DNA of 64,000 bases from Tubiluchus corallicola (GCA_030141605.1 JAQGDQ010002391.1:1-64000); one strand, 5' to 3'. Shown: positions 18,512-28,120, counted from the stretch's first letter. Notes: generated by a model not told the origin, from the sequence alone. Translations and numbers: made by a program.

Positions 18512-20041
18512 CTAAGTAGCATAGTTAGTAGACCTAGTCTCTCTGATAACAGTTATTTTCACCTGTCCCGGATAGGTCATTTCATTTTGTATCTTGTTGG
18601 CTATTTCATACGACAACTTATTGATATCTTTATCAGAAACTTCTTCACTTCCTACAATAACCCTCAATTCCCTACCAGCTTGTATTGCATAAGTTTTTAA
18701 TACTCCCGGATAAGACAATGCTAAGGATTCTAACGCCTTTAACCTTTTAATGTATGATTCTGCTATTTCTCTTCTAGCACCAGGCCTCGCTCCAGATATA
18801 GCATCACAAACCAAAACAACTGGAGAGATTAGCGAGGTCATTTCAATTTCTTCGTGATGCGCCCCAATAGCATTGCATACCTCTGGTTTTTCTCTGTACT
18901 TTTCTGCCAATTTCATTCCCGCGATAGCATGCGGTTGTTCTGTATCTTCATCCGCTACTTTACCAATATCGTGCAGCAGTCCAGCTCTTTTTGCCAATTG
19001 TGGACTTAGTCCTAACTCAGAAGCCATTACTGCACACAGGTTGGCTGTTTCTCGCGAATGTTGTAAAAGATTTTGCCCATAAGAAGAACGGAATTTCATT
19101 TTCCCTACCAGTCGCATCATATCCGAACGCATACCGTGAACACCTAAGTCTATTGCTGTCTTCTTCCCCGTTTCCAAAATCTCGTCTTCTATTTTCTTGG
19201 TTATCTTTTCTACTACTTCTTCGATTCTTGCAGGATGTATTCTTCCATCCGACACTAACTGGTGCAAAGACAAACGAGCTATTTCGCGCCTCATTGGATC
19301 AAAAGCAGATAATAATATAGCCTCTGGAGTATCATCCACTATAAACTGTACTCCTGTAGCAGCTTCTAATGCCCGGATATTTCTACCCTCTCTCCCTATT
19401 ATTCTTCCCTTCATCTCATCCGATTCTATGTTGAAAACACTTACACTATTTTCCAGAGCTATTTCAGTGCCTAGCCTTTGTATGGATTTCACTATTACCT
19501 TAGTAGCTTCTTTTTTAGCATTAAGTTTAGCCTCCTCTATCATTTCGTTCACATAAGCCATTGCATCTGTTTGAGCTTTATCCTTTAAAGATTCCATCAA
19601 CTTTTCTTTGGCTTCTTTAGCAGAAAAGCCTGATGCTACCTCCAACTGTTTTACCACTTGTTCTTGCATTTTATCGAACTCTTTGTTTCTTTCCGCCAAA
19701 TGTTCTAACTTATTTTTCAAATCTTTTTTCAATATCTCCAACCGTTTACTATCCTTATGATAATCTTCTATTCTCCGAGAAAGATTTGATTCTTTTTGTT
19801 GAAATTTTGTAATAGATTCAGACAGTCTGGCTTTTCTTTCGCTGATATATTTTTCATGGTCAGATTTCAATTGCAGCAACTTTTCTTTAGCTTGAAGTAA
19901 TTTTTCCTTTTTTATCCTCTCGCCTTCTTCTTTCATCGAGTTTATGTGCATTTTCTTCTTATTTTTTGCCAAAAAAGATGAGAAGAAAATACCAGTAGCA
20001 AATGTTAATATCGCTATCAATATGTATATAATAATATCCAT
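18512..20041 (-). CDS. rny: Ribonuclease Y
   Basis: RNase Y starts mRNA decay at the membrane. The 509-aa protein has one N-terminal membrane helix (residues 3-22) and a long coiled coil to about 170. A KH domain ([33 protein letters not shown], near 208-240) comes next, and then an HD domain with [15 protein letters not shown] and [11 protein letters not shown] near 325-365. The length is typical. The gene starts about 35 bp after the 6S RNA terminator. I saw no TAnnTTTG box in that gap, so readthrough from the zapA-6S unit may feed it. Confidence 0.97.
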   Translation of the reverse strand: MDIIIYILIAILTFATGIFFSSFLAKNKKKMHINSMKEEGERIKKEKLLQAKEKLLQLKSDHEKYISERKARLSESITKFQQKESNLSRRIEDYHKDSKRLEILKKDLKNKLEHLAERNKEFDKMQEQVVKQLEVASGFSAKEAKEKLMESLKDKAQTDAMAYVNEMIEEAKLNAKKEATKVIVKSIQRLGTEIALENSVSVFNIESDEMKGRIIGREGRNIRALEAATGVQFIVDDTPEAILLSAFDPMRREIARLSLHQLVSDGRIHPARIEEVVEKITKKIEDEILETGKKTAIDLGVHGMRSDMMRLVGKMKFRSSYGQNLLQHSRETANLCAVMASELGLSPQLAKRAGLLHDIGKVADEDTEQPHAIAGMKLAEKYREKPEVCNAIGAHHEEIEMTSLISPVVLVCDAISGARPGARREIAESYIKRLKALESLALSYPGVLKTYAIQAGRELRVIVGSEEVSDKDINKLSYEIANKIQNEMTYPGQVKITVIRETRSTNYAT

Positions 20042-20074
20042 TACTATTTTTTGTGTTAAATATTTCTAAGTATT

Positions 20075-20270
20075 AAAAAAAACCCGCAATTATTTCCAAA
20101 AGTTAAAAACTCCAAATGGAATTTATGAAGCCTCCTTTTGTTTTCGAGTTTCCTTGGGTTTAAAAAAACATCCTATTTTGCAATAGGATTAAGGCCTGCT
20201 CTAGAACAAAAGAGAAAATCTTCAATTTAATTAGTGTTGAGTTTTCAACATTTATAGAAACAATGCGGGT
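20075..20270 (-). ncRNA. ssrS: 6S RNA (transcription regulator) between zapA and rny
   Basis: On the minus strand a rod-like RNA of about 190 nt can be folded. CCCGCA (from 20269) closes with TGCGGG (20088-20083), extended by TTGTTT/AAATAA after a bulge. Inward come GAAAACTC/GAGTTTTT, an unpaired bubble, TGAAG/CTTCA, CTTTTGTT/AACAAAAG, GAG/CTC, and a terminal hairpin ATCCTATT/AATAGGAT. A run of eight U follows the closing stem, so the RNA ends in its own terminator. The rod with an open middle is the 6S fold that traps RNA polymerase, and a position next to zapA is a known 6S context. It begins about 27 bp after zapA. No Rfam search was possible. Confidence 0.8.
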
Positions 20271-20295
20271 ATATTTCTGTATATGTATCCTTAAA

Positions 20296-20607
20296 CTATT
20301 GTTCTTCTTCCTTTAAATAATCACTTATTTCTTTATCTAATTCTTTTATTTCTTCTACAAATATAGAGTTTGTTTTTTCATTTTTTTGCTTTTCTAAGAC
20401 CTCCAAGCTAAATTGTAATGCACAAATAGCTAATAGCTTTGTTTTTGTTTCTTTAATTGTATTCTCATACTTTGCAAATAATGTATTTACCTTCTTTGCC
20501 GCTTCTCTATATATTTGTTCATCTTCTCTTTTTACAGTTATGGGATAAAGCTTTTCTCTGGCTATATCTAAACTAATTTTCAACTCCCCATTATCGCTGT
20601 TGTCCAT
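20296..20607 (-). CDS. zapA: Cell division protein ZapA
   Basis: ZapA bundles FtsZ filaments at the division ring. The 103-aa protein has the family layout: a small N-terminal domain (LKISLDIAREKLYPITVKREDEQIYREAAKKVNTLFAKYE) and a C-terminal coiled coil (ICALQFSLEVLEKQKNEK) ending in an acidic tail. Its start overlaps the end of the upstream coiled-coil gene by 17 bp, indicating coupling. The 6S RNA lies just downstream. Confidence 0.88.
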   Translation of the reverse strand: MDNSDNGELKISLDIAREKLYPITVKREDEQIYREAAKKVNTLFAKYENTIKETKTKLLAICALQFSLEVLEKQKNEKTNSIFVEEIKELDKEISDYLKEEEQ

Positions 20608-20895
20608 ACAAATTATTTAAAAGCACCATACACTCGTCTATGTCCCGCACTATTTGACTTAAATTTTCAACTGCTACTGTTTTATCTTTTAATGTTATAT
20701 TTATAGTCTTAGCTAATTTTAGTTTATTGTATTTCTCTGTTAGTTTTAAACTATTTTCTTTTTCCTTATTTAATTGTTCTGTTAGTTCTATATTTTTTTT
20801 TTTAGCAAACTTGTTTCATCCCTATACTTTTTTTGGGACTCTACAATGCTATATATTTTCTCTTTAAGAGAAGTTAATAATTCTTTTTTACTCAT
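20591..20895 (-). pseudogene. Small coiled-coil gene upstream of zapA, frameshifted at an A11 run
   Basis: ATG at 20895 opens a frame (SKKELLTSLKEKIYSIVE...) that stops at TAG 20790-20788 after 35 codons, directly behind eleven consecutive A residues (20803-20793 on the minus strand). In the next frame the coding continues without a stop to 20591 (IELTEQLNKEKENSLKLTEKYNKL...IVRDIDECMVLLNNLYGQQR). That second frame overlaps zapA by 17 bp. The two halves together would make about 100 residues of heptad-rich coiled coil, the kind of small protein often found before zapA in this phylum. One extra A (or loss of two) joins them. It may be a real mutation, a sequencing error in the homopolymer, or a gene expressed through slippage. 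Confidence 0.75.
20793..20803 (-). repeat. Homopolymer A11 at the frameshift point
   Basis: Eleven A on the minus strand (T11 on plus). Runs of nine or more A are known sites for polymerase slippage and for replication and sequencing length errors. Confidence 0.95.
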
Positions 20896-20924
20896 CAACA
20901 ATATTATTAAATATTCTTGTGTTA

Positions 20925-20932
20925 CAAAATTA
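20925..20932 (-). promoter_or_regulatory. Predicted -7 box of the coiled-coil/zapA/6S unit
   Basis: TAATTTTG on the minus strand, about 30 nt upstream of the ATG at 20895. It fits TAnnTTTG; the -33 region is not convincing. Confidence 0.45.
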
Positions 20933-21027
20933 AATATTTTTTTCTATTAAAAAATATTCTATTTATTTTTTTGATATTTTTTCCTTTTTTTTGTATTTAT
21001 TTTTATTCAAGATAAAAGGTTACCAAT

Positions 21028-22755
21028 ATGCAAAAAAGGATTATTATCTTTCTATTGACATACATATTCGCATTTACTTATCTCAAAGCACAAAGTTTAG
21101 TAAAAGATAAAGATTTTTTCACCAATCCCATAGATACTCCACTACATCTTTCAGGAAATTTTGGAGAGTTAAGGCCAAACCATCTACACTCAGGGATAGA
21201 TATAAAAACAAAGGGGAGAATAGGGAAAAATGTATATGCTGTAGCTGACGGTTATGTTTCCCGTATTAATATCTCCCACAAAGGTTATGGCAATGCGGTT
21301 TATATTACGCACCCCAATGGCTATGTTTCTGTGTATGCACATTTGCACAAGTTTAATAACAGAATAGAGTCTTACATCAAAAAACTTCAATACAAAAATG
21401 AAACATTTAAAATAGACGTTCCTGTTGAGAAATGGGGTTTACCCGTAAAACAAGGTGAAATAATTGGTCTTAGTGGTAATTCAGGAAGTTCAGAAGGACC
21501 GCATTTGCACTTCGAAATACGAGATGCTAAAACAGAAGAACCTATCAACCCACTGCTGTTCAACTTTGCCATTAAAGACATAAAAAGACCTATAATACAA
21601 GCAATTAAAATCTACCCTATGGATAACAAAAGCTCAGTAGAGGGTGAAAATGAGGCGAAAAAATTTGTAAGCGTTTTTCGGGGTAATCGCTTTTATTTGA
21701 ACCACAAAACTCCCATAAAACTAAATGGGAATGTGACTTTTGGTATCTTAACTTTTGATTACCTTGATTATTCGTGGAGTAAATGTAGTCCTTATTCCGT
21801 AGAACTTTGGGTAGATTCTTCTTTAATTTATAAGCACGAGTTAAGTCGTTTTAGTTTCTTTGAAACAAGGTATATTAACTCTCTTTTAGATTATTACGAA
21901 CAAAAAACAAGAAAGAGAAAATACCAAAAGTCTTTTATCGAACCCAATAATAATTTAAGTATCTATAAACAGCATATAAACTCAGGGATTTTTAATTTTG
22001 AGACTGGTAAAACATACAATGTTAGTTATCTTGTAAAAGATACTTATGGCAATACTTCTCAACTTAGTTTTAAGGTAGAAGGAAGTGAGTCTATAGATTT
22101 CCCCAAACAAGAAGAAGAAGGTATCTTTATGTCGTACGACAAAGAAAATACTTTCAAAAATGAAGACTTTGTTTTTGTCATCCCAAAAGATGCCCTTTAC
22201 GATAATATTTATTTTAAATATCGTATCTTACATCCACAAAAAAATTCTATCTCTAAAACCATAGAACTGCATACTCCTTATGTTCCCATTCACAGATACT
22301 GCAACTTAAAAATAAAGGTAGATAGTCTTCCTAAGAAATGGGAAAAAAAATTAACCATAATTGCATTAAATGGCAGTAATAATAAAATCAATAGTTACAA
22401 AACAACTTATGAACAAGGCTTTGCATGTACAAGAACAAGAGATTTTGGCAAATATACCGTTGTAGTAGATACAGTGTCTCCAATTATTAAACCTTTGAAT
22501 ATTCACAATAATAAGGATATGCAAAAGCTAAGTTCAATAAGAATTCATATCTCTGATAAAATATCAGGTATCAAAAGTTATAAAGGAACTATTGACGGAA
22601 GGTGGGTGCTGTTTGAATATGATGCTAAAAAGGATGTTATTCTTTATTATTTTGATGAAAAGAGATTGATACACAATAAAACTCATAACTTAGAGATAAC
22701 AGTAGAAGATGAAGCTGGCAATAAATCAGACTATCAAGCACACTTCTTTTGGTAA
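21028..22755 (+). CDS. M23 family metallopeptidase, exported
   Basis: The 575-aa protein has a signal peptide (residues 4-22, ending LKAQ). Its M23 zinc peptidase domain spans about residues 30-175, with metal-binding HSGIDIK (H-x3-D) near 56 and HLHFEIRDA (H-x-H) near 153, plus the GYGNAVYITHPNGYVSVYAHL core. Such enzymes cut peptidoglycan cross-links. The remaining ~400 residues are beta-rich, with Ig-like stretches (ISDKISGIKSYKGTIDGRWVLFEYD, LEITVEDEAGN), and may hold the enzyme at the envelope. rimO follows 73 bp downstream. Confidence 0.92.
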   Translation: MQKRIIIFLLTYIFAFTYLKAQSLVKDKDFFTNPIDTPLHLSGNFGELRPNHLHSGIDIKTKGRIGKNVYAVADGYVSRINISHKGYGNAVYITHPNGYVSVYAHLHKFNNRIESYIKKLQYKNETFKIDVPVEKWGLPVKQGEIIGLSGNSGSSEGPHLHFEIRDAKTEEPINPLLFNFAIKDIKRPIIQAIKIYPMDNKSSVEGENEAKKFVSVFRGNRFYLNHKTPIKLNGNVTFGILTFDYLDYSWSKCSPYSVELWVDSSLIYKHELSRFSFFETRYINSLLDYYEQKTRKRKYQKSFIEPNNNLSIYKQHINSGIFNFETGKTYNVSYLVKDTYGNTSQLSFKVEGSESIDFPKQEEEGIFMSYDKENTFKNEDFVFVIPKDALYDNIYFKYRILHPQKNSISKTIELHTPYVPIHRYCNLKIKVDSLPKKWEKKLTIIALNGSNNKINSYKTTYEQGFACTRTRDFGKYTVVVDTVSPIIKPLNIHNNKDMQKLSSIRIHISDKISGIKSYKGTIDGRWVLFEYDAKKDVILYYFDEKRLIHNKTHNLEITVEDEAGNKSDYQAHFFW

Positions 22756-22828
22756 AATAAATATTACAGCTATTATTGTAAAAGGGTAAATTTACACTTT
22801 CCCACAATTTATATAATTAAAGCAATCT

Positions 22829-24130
22829 ATGTCAAAATACAAAGAAAAAATAAATATCGTAAGTTTAGGTTGTTCAAAAAATCTTGTGGATGCAGAAAAT
22901 TTAATGGGGCTGTTAGAGGCTAATAATATTTCAGTTGTTTTTGATTCCAACAGTTTAGACGCTAAGACGGTGATAATCAATACCTGTGGCTTCATAGAGA
23001 ATGCAAAAAAAGAATCTATTGATACTATTCTTCAATTTGCAAAAGCCAAACGAAGAGGGGATGTCAACAACATTTTTATAATGGGTTGCCTTTCCGAAAG
23101 ATACAAAAATGAACTGCAAAAAGAACTACCTGAGGTGGATGAGTTTTTTGGAAAATTTGATTGGAAAACCATTGCTAAACGTATTAATCACAAAGCAAAA
23201 ATTAATGATATTAAATACACACGAAAAATAACTACTCCTAAACACTATGCTTATTTAAAAATTTCAGAGGGTTGTGATAGGGTTTGCTCTTTTTGTGCTA
23301 TTCCTTTTATGACAGGAAAACACGTTTCAAAACCTATTAAAACAGTTATTGATGAGGTAAAAAAGCTTGTAGATAATGGAACAAAGGAGTTCCTTGTCAT
23401 TGCACAAGAGCTAACTTACTACGGATTAGATTTATATAAAAAGAGACGTATTGCAGAACTTATAGAACAAATTGCCAATATAAAAGGAGTAGATTGGATA
23501 CGATTGCATTATGCTTACCCACATCAATTTCCTAAAGATTTACTTCCTGTGATAAATAATCATCGTAATGTGTGCAGCTATTTAGATATAGCACTACAAC
23601 ATTCAAGTAATCGTATATTAAAATTAATGAAAAGGAACATAACAAGAGAAGAGACTATAGACCTTATTCATCAAATAAGAGAACAAGTACCTAACATAGC
23701 TCTACGAACTACTATGCTGGTAGGACATCCTGAAGAAACAGAGCAAGACTTTGAAGATTTAGCAAACTTTGTTGAAAAAATGAAGTTTGAAAGGCTTGGG
23801 GTATTTCCCTATTCCAACGAAGACAACACCTTTGCTTTTAAAAACTACAAAGACAACGTGCCTAATAAAGTAAAACTATTACGTGAAGAAAAAATAATGA
23901 ACATTCAACAAGGCATTTCTTTACAATACAATGAAAGTAAAATAGGTGCAACTTTAAAAACAATTATTGATAGAAAAGAACAAAACTACTACATAGGGAG
24001 AACAGAATATGATTCTCCAGAAATAGACCCCGAAGTAATGATAAAGAGCAATACCCCTCTTGCAACAGGTAACTTTTATAATGTAAAAATCACCTCTGCT
24101 GATGCTTATGATCTCTATGGGGAAGTGTGA
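22829..24130 (+). CDS. rimO: Ribosomal protein S12 methylthiotransferase RimO
   Basis: RimO is a radical-SAM enzyme that methylthiolates an aspartate of ribosomal protein S12. The 433-aa protein has the N-terminal cluster domain with cysteines in LGCSKN (residue 14), NTCGFI (near 53) and MGCLSERY (near 87). The radical SAM motif is SEGCDRVCSFCAIP near 148, and a C-terminal TRAM domain follows. LGCSKNLVDAE and LTYYGLDLY favour RimO over MiaB. Confidence 0.97.
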   Translation: MSKYKEKINIVSLGCSKNLVDAENLMGLLEANNISVVFDSNSLDAKTVIINTCGFIENAKKESIDTILQFAKAKRRGDVNNIFIMGCLSERYKNELQKELPEVDEFFGKFDWKTIAKRINHKAKINDIKYTRKITTPKHYAYLKISEGCDRVCSFCAIPFMTGKHVSKPIKTVIDEVKKLVDNGTKEFLVIAQELTYYGLDLYKKRRIAELIEQIANIKGVDWIRLHYAYPHQFPKDLLPVINNHRNVCSYLDIALQHSSNRILKLMKRNITREETIDLIHQIREQVPNIALRTTMLVGHPEETEQDFEDLANFVEKMKFERLGVFPYSNEDNTFAFKNYKDNVPNKVKLLREEKIMNIQQGISLQYNESKIGATLKTIIDRKEQNYYIGRTEYDSPEIDPEVMIKSNTPLATGNFYNVKITSADAYDLYGEV

Positions 24131-24221
24131 AACAATATAGGAACTATGAAATAATATTTCATTTTCATTTACAAATCTTTTATTTTTACCACAAAATTAT
24201 TTACCATTTATAAACAACAAT

Positions 24222-26144
24222 ATGCCAAATGCCTTTTTAATAGTAACTATTCTTAGTTTTATCATCATAGTTACTGCTTCCAACCAAGCAGCCAAGATAT
24301 TTCAAAAGATAAAACTACCTATAATCACAGGGTTTTTACTTATTGGTGTACTTTGTGGCCCTTATGTTTTAAAACTACTTTCTTATGAACAAATCAACGA
24401 ACTTGGTTTTATCAATGAAATATCTTTTGCATTTATTGCTTTTGCTGTAGGTTCTGAACTATTTCTAAGTGAATTGCGCAACAGAGCCAAAAGTATAAAA
24501 TGGATTACCACTGGACAAATTACACTCACATTCATACTAAGTAGTGTAAGTGTATACCTTATTGCAGATTATATTCCGTTCATAAAAAGTCTTAACAATG
24601 ACACTAAAATAGCCATAGCATTACTTACAGGAGTTATATTTATAGCACGTTCCCCTGCTTCTACTATTGCTGTTATTAACGAATTAAGAGCCCGAGGACC
24701 TTTTACTCAAACAGCACTTGGCGTTACCATTATATCTGATATTATCGTTATCATTTTATTTACTATATGTTTTGCTGTTGCAGATGTTCTTATTTCAGAT
24801 ACCAGCTTTAATACTTTGGTTATTGCTATACTTTCGGCAGAATTGATACTATCATTTTTACTAGGTATAGTACTTGCTTTCTTGATAAAGTTTTTATTCT
24901 CTCTAACCATACATTTAAAGTTTAAAGCTGTTATATTAACGCTTATGGGCTATTCTACTTACCCTTTATCTAAGTGGTTAGAACTATTATATACAGAACA
25001 TTTTGAAGCTAGATTCCACTTAGAACCATTGCTAATATGTATTGTTGCTAGTTTTGTTGTAACCAATTATTTTAAGAATTACAAAAGAGAATTTAGAAAA
25101 ATAATAGGAGATGTAATGCCTTTCATCTATGTGATATTTTTTACCTTTACGGGAACCAAGATTTCCATAGACATACTTTTTAATCTCTGGCAAGTAGCAT
25201 TATTGTTATTTTTCATCCGAGTAATAGCAATGGGTATTGGTTCATTTACGGGAAGTGTTATAGGAGGAGACCCTACTCGTTTTCATCGTGCATCGTGGAT
25301 GCCTTATATTACTCAAGCAGGTATTGCTCTTGGACTTACTGCTACAGTAGCCAGTAGATATATCGATTGGGGACAAGAATTTTATACTATATTAGTTTCA
25401 GTCATAGTCATTAATGAAGTTATAGGGCCTTTACTTTTCAAATTTTCTATTATCCAATTAAAAGAACACCGTACCCGAGCCTCTGCTTATGATAAAAATA
25501 AACGTAATGTTATTATATTTGGCTTAGAACCAGAGTCTATAACACTAGCAAGACAACTTACCGAACACGAATGGGAAGTAAAAATAGTAACCCAAGATAA
25601 AGAACGCACCAAACAACACTACAAAAATGTAAAGGTTGAACACATAAAAGACCTTACATTAGAAAGTATGAAAGAAGTAGGAGTAGATAAGGTAGAAACA
25701 TTAGTTTCGATACTTAATGATAATGAAAGCTACCAAATATGTGATATTGCTTATCGTTATTTTGGTACAAAAGATATGATAGTACTTGTGAAAGAGCGAG
25801 AAAACATAGAGCGTTTTAATAAACTTGGAGCATTGATAGTAGAACCTTCTACTGCTATGATCAGTCTGCTAGAACATTTAGTACGTTCGCCATTAGCCAC
25901 ATCATTGATATTAGGAAAAGAAAAAGACCAAGGTACTATTGATATAGAAATAAGAAACCCCAATATTTACGGAATGGCTCTAAGAGATTTGAGGCTTCCT
26001 CCTGACGTATTGGTAATGGCAAACAAACAACGTGGCAATCTTATTATTTCCACAGGTTATACTCGTCTAAGAAAAGGTGATGTGCTTACTCTTGTGGGTT
26101 CTGTCAAAAGTTTAGAAAAAATAAGACTAAAACTACAAGGTTAA
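24222..26144 (+). CDS. Cation:proton antiporter (CPA2) with TrkA-N/C domains
   Basis: The 640-aa protein has an N-terminal membrane part of about 12-13 helices (residues 1-405). It carries CPA2 features: LPIITGFLLIGVLCGPYVL near 35, AFIAFAVGSELFLSEL near 73, GVIFIARSPASTIAV near 135. A cytoplasmic TrkA-N nucleotide-binding domain follows (NVIIFGLEPESITLARQLTEHEWEVKIVTQD, near 428), then a TrkA-C domain (RNPNIYGMALRDLRLPPDVLVM). Relatives exchange Na+ or K+ for protons. Its end overlaps convergent ftcD by 4 bp. Substrate ion unknown. Confidence 0.9.
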   Translation: MPNAFLIVTILSFIIIVTASNQAAKIFQKIKLPIITGFLLIGVLCGPYVLKLLSYEQINELGFINEISFAFIAFAVGSELFLSELRNRAKSIKWITTGQITLTFILSSVSVYLIADYIPFIKSLNNDTKIAIALLTGVIFIARSPASTIAVINELRARGPFTQTALGVTIISDIIVIILFTICFAVADVLISDTSFNTLVIAILSAELILSFLLGIVLAFLIKFLFSLTIHLKFKAVILTLMGYSTYPLSKWLELLYTEHFEARFHLEPLLICIVASFVVTNYFKNYKREFRKIIGDVMPFIYVIFFTFTGTKISIDILFNLWQVALLLFFIRVIAMGIGSFTGSVIGGDPTRFHRASWMPYITQAGIALGLTATVASRYIDWGQEFYTILVSVIVINEVIGPLLFKFSIIQLKEHRTRASAYDKNKRNVIIFGLEPESITLARQLTEHEWEVKIVTQDKERTKQHYKNVKVEHIKDLTLESMKEVGVDKVETLVSILNDNESYQICDIAYRYFGTKDMIVLVKERENIERFNKLGALIVEPSTAMISLLEHLVRSPLATSLILGKEKDQGTIDIEIRNPNIYGMALRDLRLPPDVLVMANKQRGNLIISTGYTRLRKGDVLTLVGSVKSLEKIRLKLQG

Positions 26145-27112
26145 AATTTACATTGTTCCATCACGTACTCAATTATTTTTTCACTTGGATTAAAATTATC
26201 TAACATTAATCCTTTTACAGCTACATCAATCAACTCATTCTCTAATATATCCGAACTCTTCCCCTGTTTCTTTAAATAATACTTACCTGCTTCTGTCAAA
26301 CACTTCAAAGGCATTAGACCTATTAGCTCTGCCCCTACTACCCGAACTCCCTTATTCTTGGCAAGACACACCACCTTTTCTAAAACAGTATGTATGGGCA
26401 TCTTTTTGTAATCTGTTAAATTTATAGACACTTGTGCAAAACCATACTCCTCAATATACCACCCAATAGCCTTCACATTCTTCAAACCTTCTTTGCTTCT
26501 CTCTCTTATCTTTTCTGCTATCTGCTTAGCTAGTTTCACATCGGTAGTATCTATATTCACATTATAAGCCACCAAAAAGTCTCTTGCCCCTATTACTGTG
26601 GCACCCGCTTTTGCATTAAACCTACTGTTTCCAAAATCTGGTTCAAAACCTTTTTTCATCCTACCTGCAAGAGCCTCATAACCACCTTTTCGGCAAAAGG
26701 CTAAGTCTGTTTTCGCCTCCTCCAATGCTGAGTTTTCATAGCAATATACAGGTATATTCAACTCGTCACCTACACGTTGGGCTAGTTGATAAGAAAACTC
26801 TACTACCTCTTCCATCGTTATATTTTTCAAAGGTATCAATGGGCAAACATCAGTAGCCCCTATGCGTGGATGTGTTCCTTGTTGTTGTGTCATATCTATC
26901 AACTGCGAAGCTTTTCTTATCGCATTGAAAGTAGCCTTCACTACATTCGCAGCTTCGCCCATTACGGTCATCACTGTCCTATTGGCCGTCCTGCCCGATT
27001 GTATATCTACTAACTTAACACCCTTAACTTTATTAAACTCTTGCTTTATTGCATCTATAGTTGCCTGATTTTTTCCTTCACTAAAATTTGGAACACATTC
27101 TAATAGTTTCAT
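26141..27112 (-). CDS. ftcD: Glutamate formimidoyltransferase (single-domain FtcD)
   Basis: This enzyme moves the formimino group of N-formiminoglutamate to tetrahydrofolate, the last step of one histidine degradation route. The 323-aa protein starts MKLLECVPNFSEGKN and shows the HPRIGATDVCPLIPL motif near residue 82, NPVYCYE-like IPVYCYENSA near 120, FEPDFG and the C-terminal GAELIGLMPLKCL. Only the transferase domain is present; the cyclodeaminase domain found in animal enzymes is absent, as is usual in Bacteroidota. No other hut gene is in the window. Confidence 0.94.
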   Translation of the reverse strand: MKLLECVPNFSEGKNQATIDAIKQEFNKVKGVKLVDIQSGRTANRTVMTVMGEAANVVKATFNAIRKASQLIDMTQQQGTHPRIGATDVCPLIPLKNITMEEVVEFSYQLAQRVGDELNIPVYCYENSALEEAKTDLAFCRKGGYEALAGRMKKGFEPDFGNSRFNAKAGATVIGARDFLVAYNVNIDTTDVKLAKQIAEKIRERSKEGLKNVKAIGWYIEEYGFAQVSINLTDYKKMPIHTVLEKVVCLAKNKGVRVVGAELIGLMPLKCLTEAGKYYLKKQGKSSDILENELIDVAVKGLMLDNFNPSEKIIEYVMEQCKF

Positions 27113-27142
27113 AGACGTTTATACATAAGTTAAATAAAAGTT

Positions 27143-27150
27143 CAAATGTA
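27143..27150 (-). promoter_or_regulatory. Predicted -7 box of ftcD
   Basis: TACATTTG on the minus strand about 31 bp upstream of the ATG; fits TAnnTTTG. No -33 element seen. Confidence 0.35.
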
Positions 27151-27295
27151 AAAACTTTATCAAGATAAAAAGGGATGAACTAAGAATAACACCCTAATAA
27201 GTAGTTAAAAGACACATTTCTTACATAAAAATAGACCAGTGGAAATTTAAAGCTGGCAACTACAATATAATACTTAAAAAATTCGTATAAAATAA

Positions 27296-27303
27296 TATCT
27301 TTG
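27296..27303 (+). promoter_or_regulatory. Predicted -7 box of rnpB
   Basis: TATCTTTG fits TAnnTTTG exactly and lies 10 bp before the first base of the rnpB P1 helix, the distance expected for a transcription start at the mature 5' end. Confidence 0.65.
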
Positions 27304-27312
27304 CTAAAATAA

Positions 27313-27674
27313 TAGTAGGCTGCTCTATCGCTGGTTGTCTGTTAGACAACGAGAGGAAAGTCCGAGCAACAAAGAGCATCAAACTTGCTAACAGCAAGAT
27401 GCCTGTGAGGGTATAGTAACATAACAGAAAATAACCGCTTTTATTTTTTTTGAAGCAAGGGTGAAAAGGTAGGGTAAAAGCCTACCAGCAGTTGTAGCAA
27501 TGCAACTGGCTGTATGTCTTTTGAGTTGCAAGACCAAATATACCTACAGTTAAAGGCTGCTCGCCTAATGTAGAGGGGTAGGTCGCTTGAGGTTATAAGT
27601 GATTATAATCCTAGATAAATGATAGAGGTTTCAACTTTTTGTTGAAAAACAGAACTCGGCTTATAGGCCTGCTA
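27313..27674 (+). ncRNA. rnpB: RNase P RNA (bacterial type A)
   Basis: RNase P RNA is the catalytic subunit that trims tRNA 5' ends. The conserved blocks are all present: GAGGAAAGTCCGAGC at about 27350, the P12-type GGTAGGGTAAAAGCCTACC hairpin near 27467, AGAGGGGTAGG near 27570, and ACAGAACTCGGCTTATAGGCC near 27648. P1 closes with TAGTAGGC (27313-27320) and GCCTGCTA (27667-27674), eight pairs with one G-U. A T-rich stretch follows and probably ends transcription. The RNA is about 362 nt. It ends where convergent queF ends. Confidence 0.96.
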
Positions 27675-28076
27675 TTATTTTTTTATTTCAGAGGTGGCTG
27701 TTGTACTATCTATTTCAATAACAGTATGTACATTTCCACGTGGGTTGAAGTTCCCAACGACTTTCAAATACTTGGGTTTCAATTTATCATTCAGCAAGTT
27801 GTAAATTTCATTCACACTATTCTCATGAGAAATATACCTGTTTTTAAAGGTATTAATGTATAGCTTAATGGCTTTTAACTCTACCACATATTTATCTGGC
27901 ACATAGTCTACATTGATAGTAGCAAAATCAGGATAGCCACTATGTGGACACATACACATAAATTCAGGTAAAGTTATTTTTATGGTATAGTTGTTTTTAT
28001 TCTTGTTCTCCCAAATTTCAAAGTCTTTTTCAATATCAAAATTGCTAATAATCTTTTCTCCGTACCTATTGCCCAT
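27675..28076 (-). CDS. queF: NADPH-dependent preQ0 reductase QueF
   Basis: QueF reduces 7-cyano-7-deazaguanine to preQ1 for queuosine in tRNA. The 133-aa protein is the short type I form. The active-site cysteine is in FMCMCPHSGYPDFATINVDY near residue 47. The QueF signature ELKAIKLYI is near 73, and the substrate glutamate is in RGNVHTVIE. The stretch has PHSGYP where many homologues have PVTGQP. A TATTTTTG box (28110-28103, minus) may drive it; it overlaps the tatD promoter zone on the other strand. Confidence 0.95.
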   Translation of the reverse strand: MGNRYGEKIISNFDIEKDFEIWENKNKNNYTIKITLPEFMCMCPHSGYPDFATINVDYVPDKYVVELKAIKLYINTFKNRYISHENSVNEIYNLLNDKLKPKYLKVVGNFNPRGNVHTVIEIDSTTATSEIKK

Positions 28077-28112
28077 AGTTTTTCAAAAATTATAAATGAA
28101 TGCAAAAATACA

Positions 28113-28120
28113 TATATTTG
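28113..28120 (+). promoter_or_regulatory. Predicted -7 box of tatD
   Basis: TATATTTG fits TAnnTTTG and lies 28 bp before the ATG at 28148. It falls inside the longer possible frame that begins at 28100, which supports the shorter start. Confidence 0.5.
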
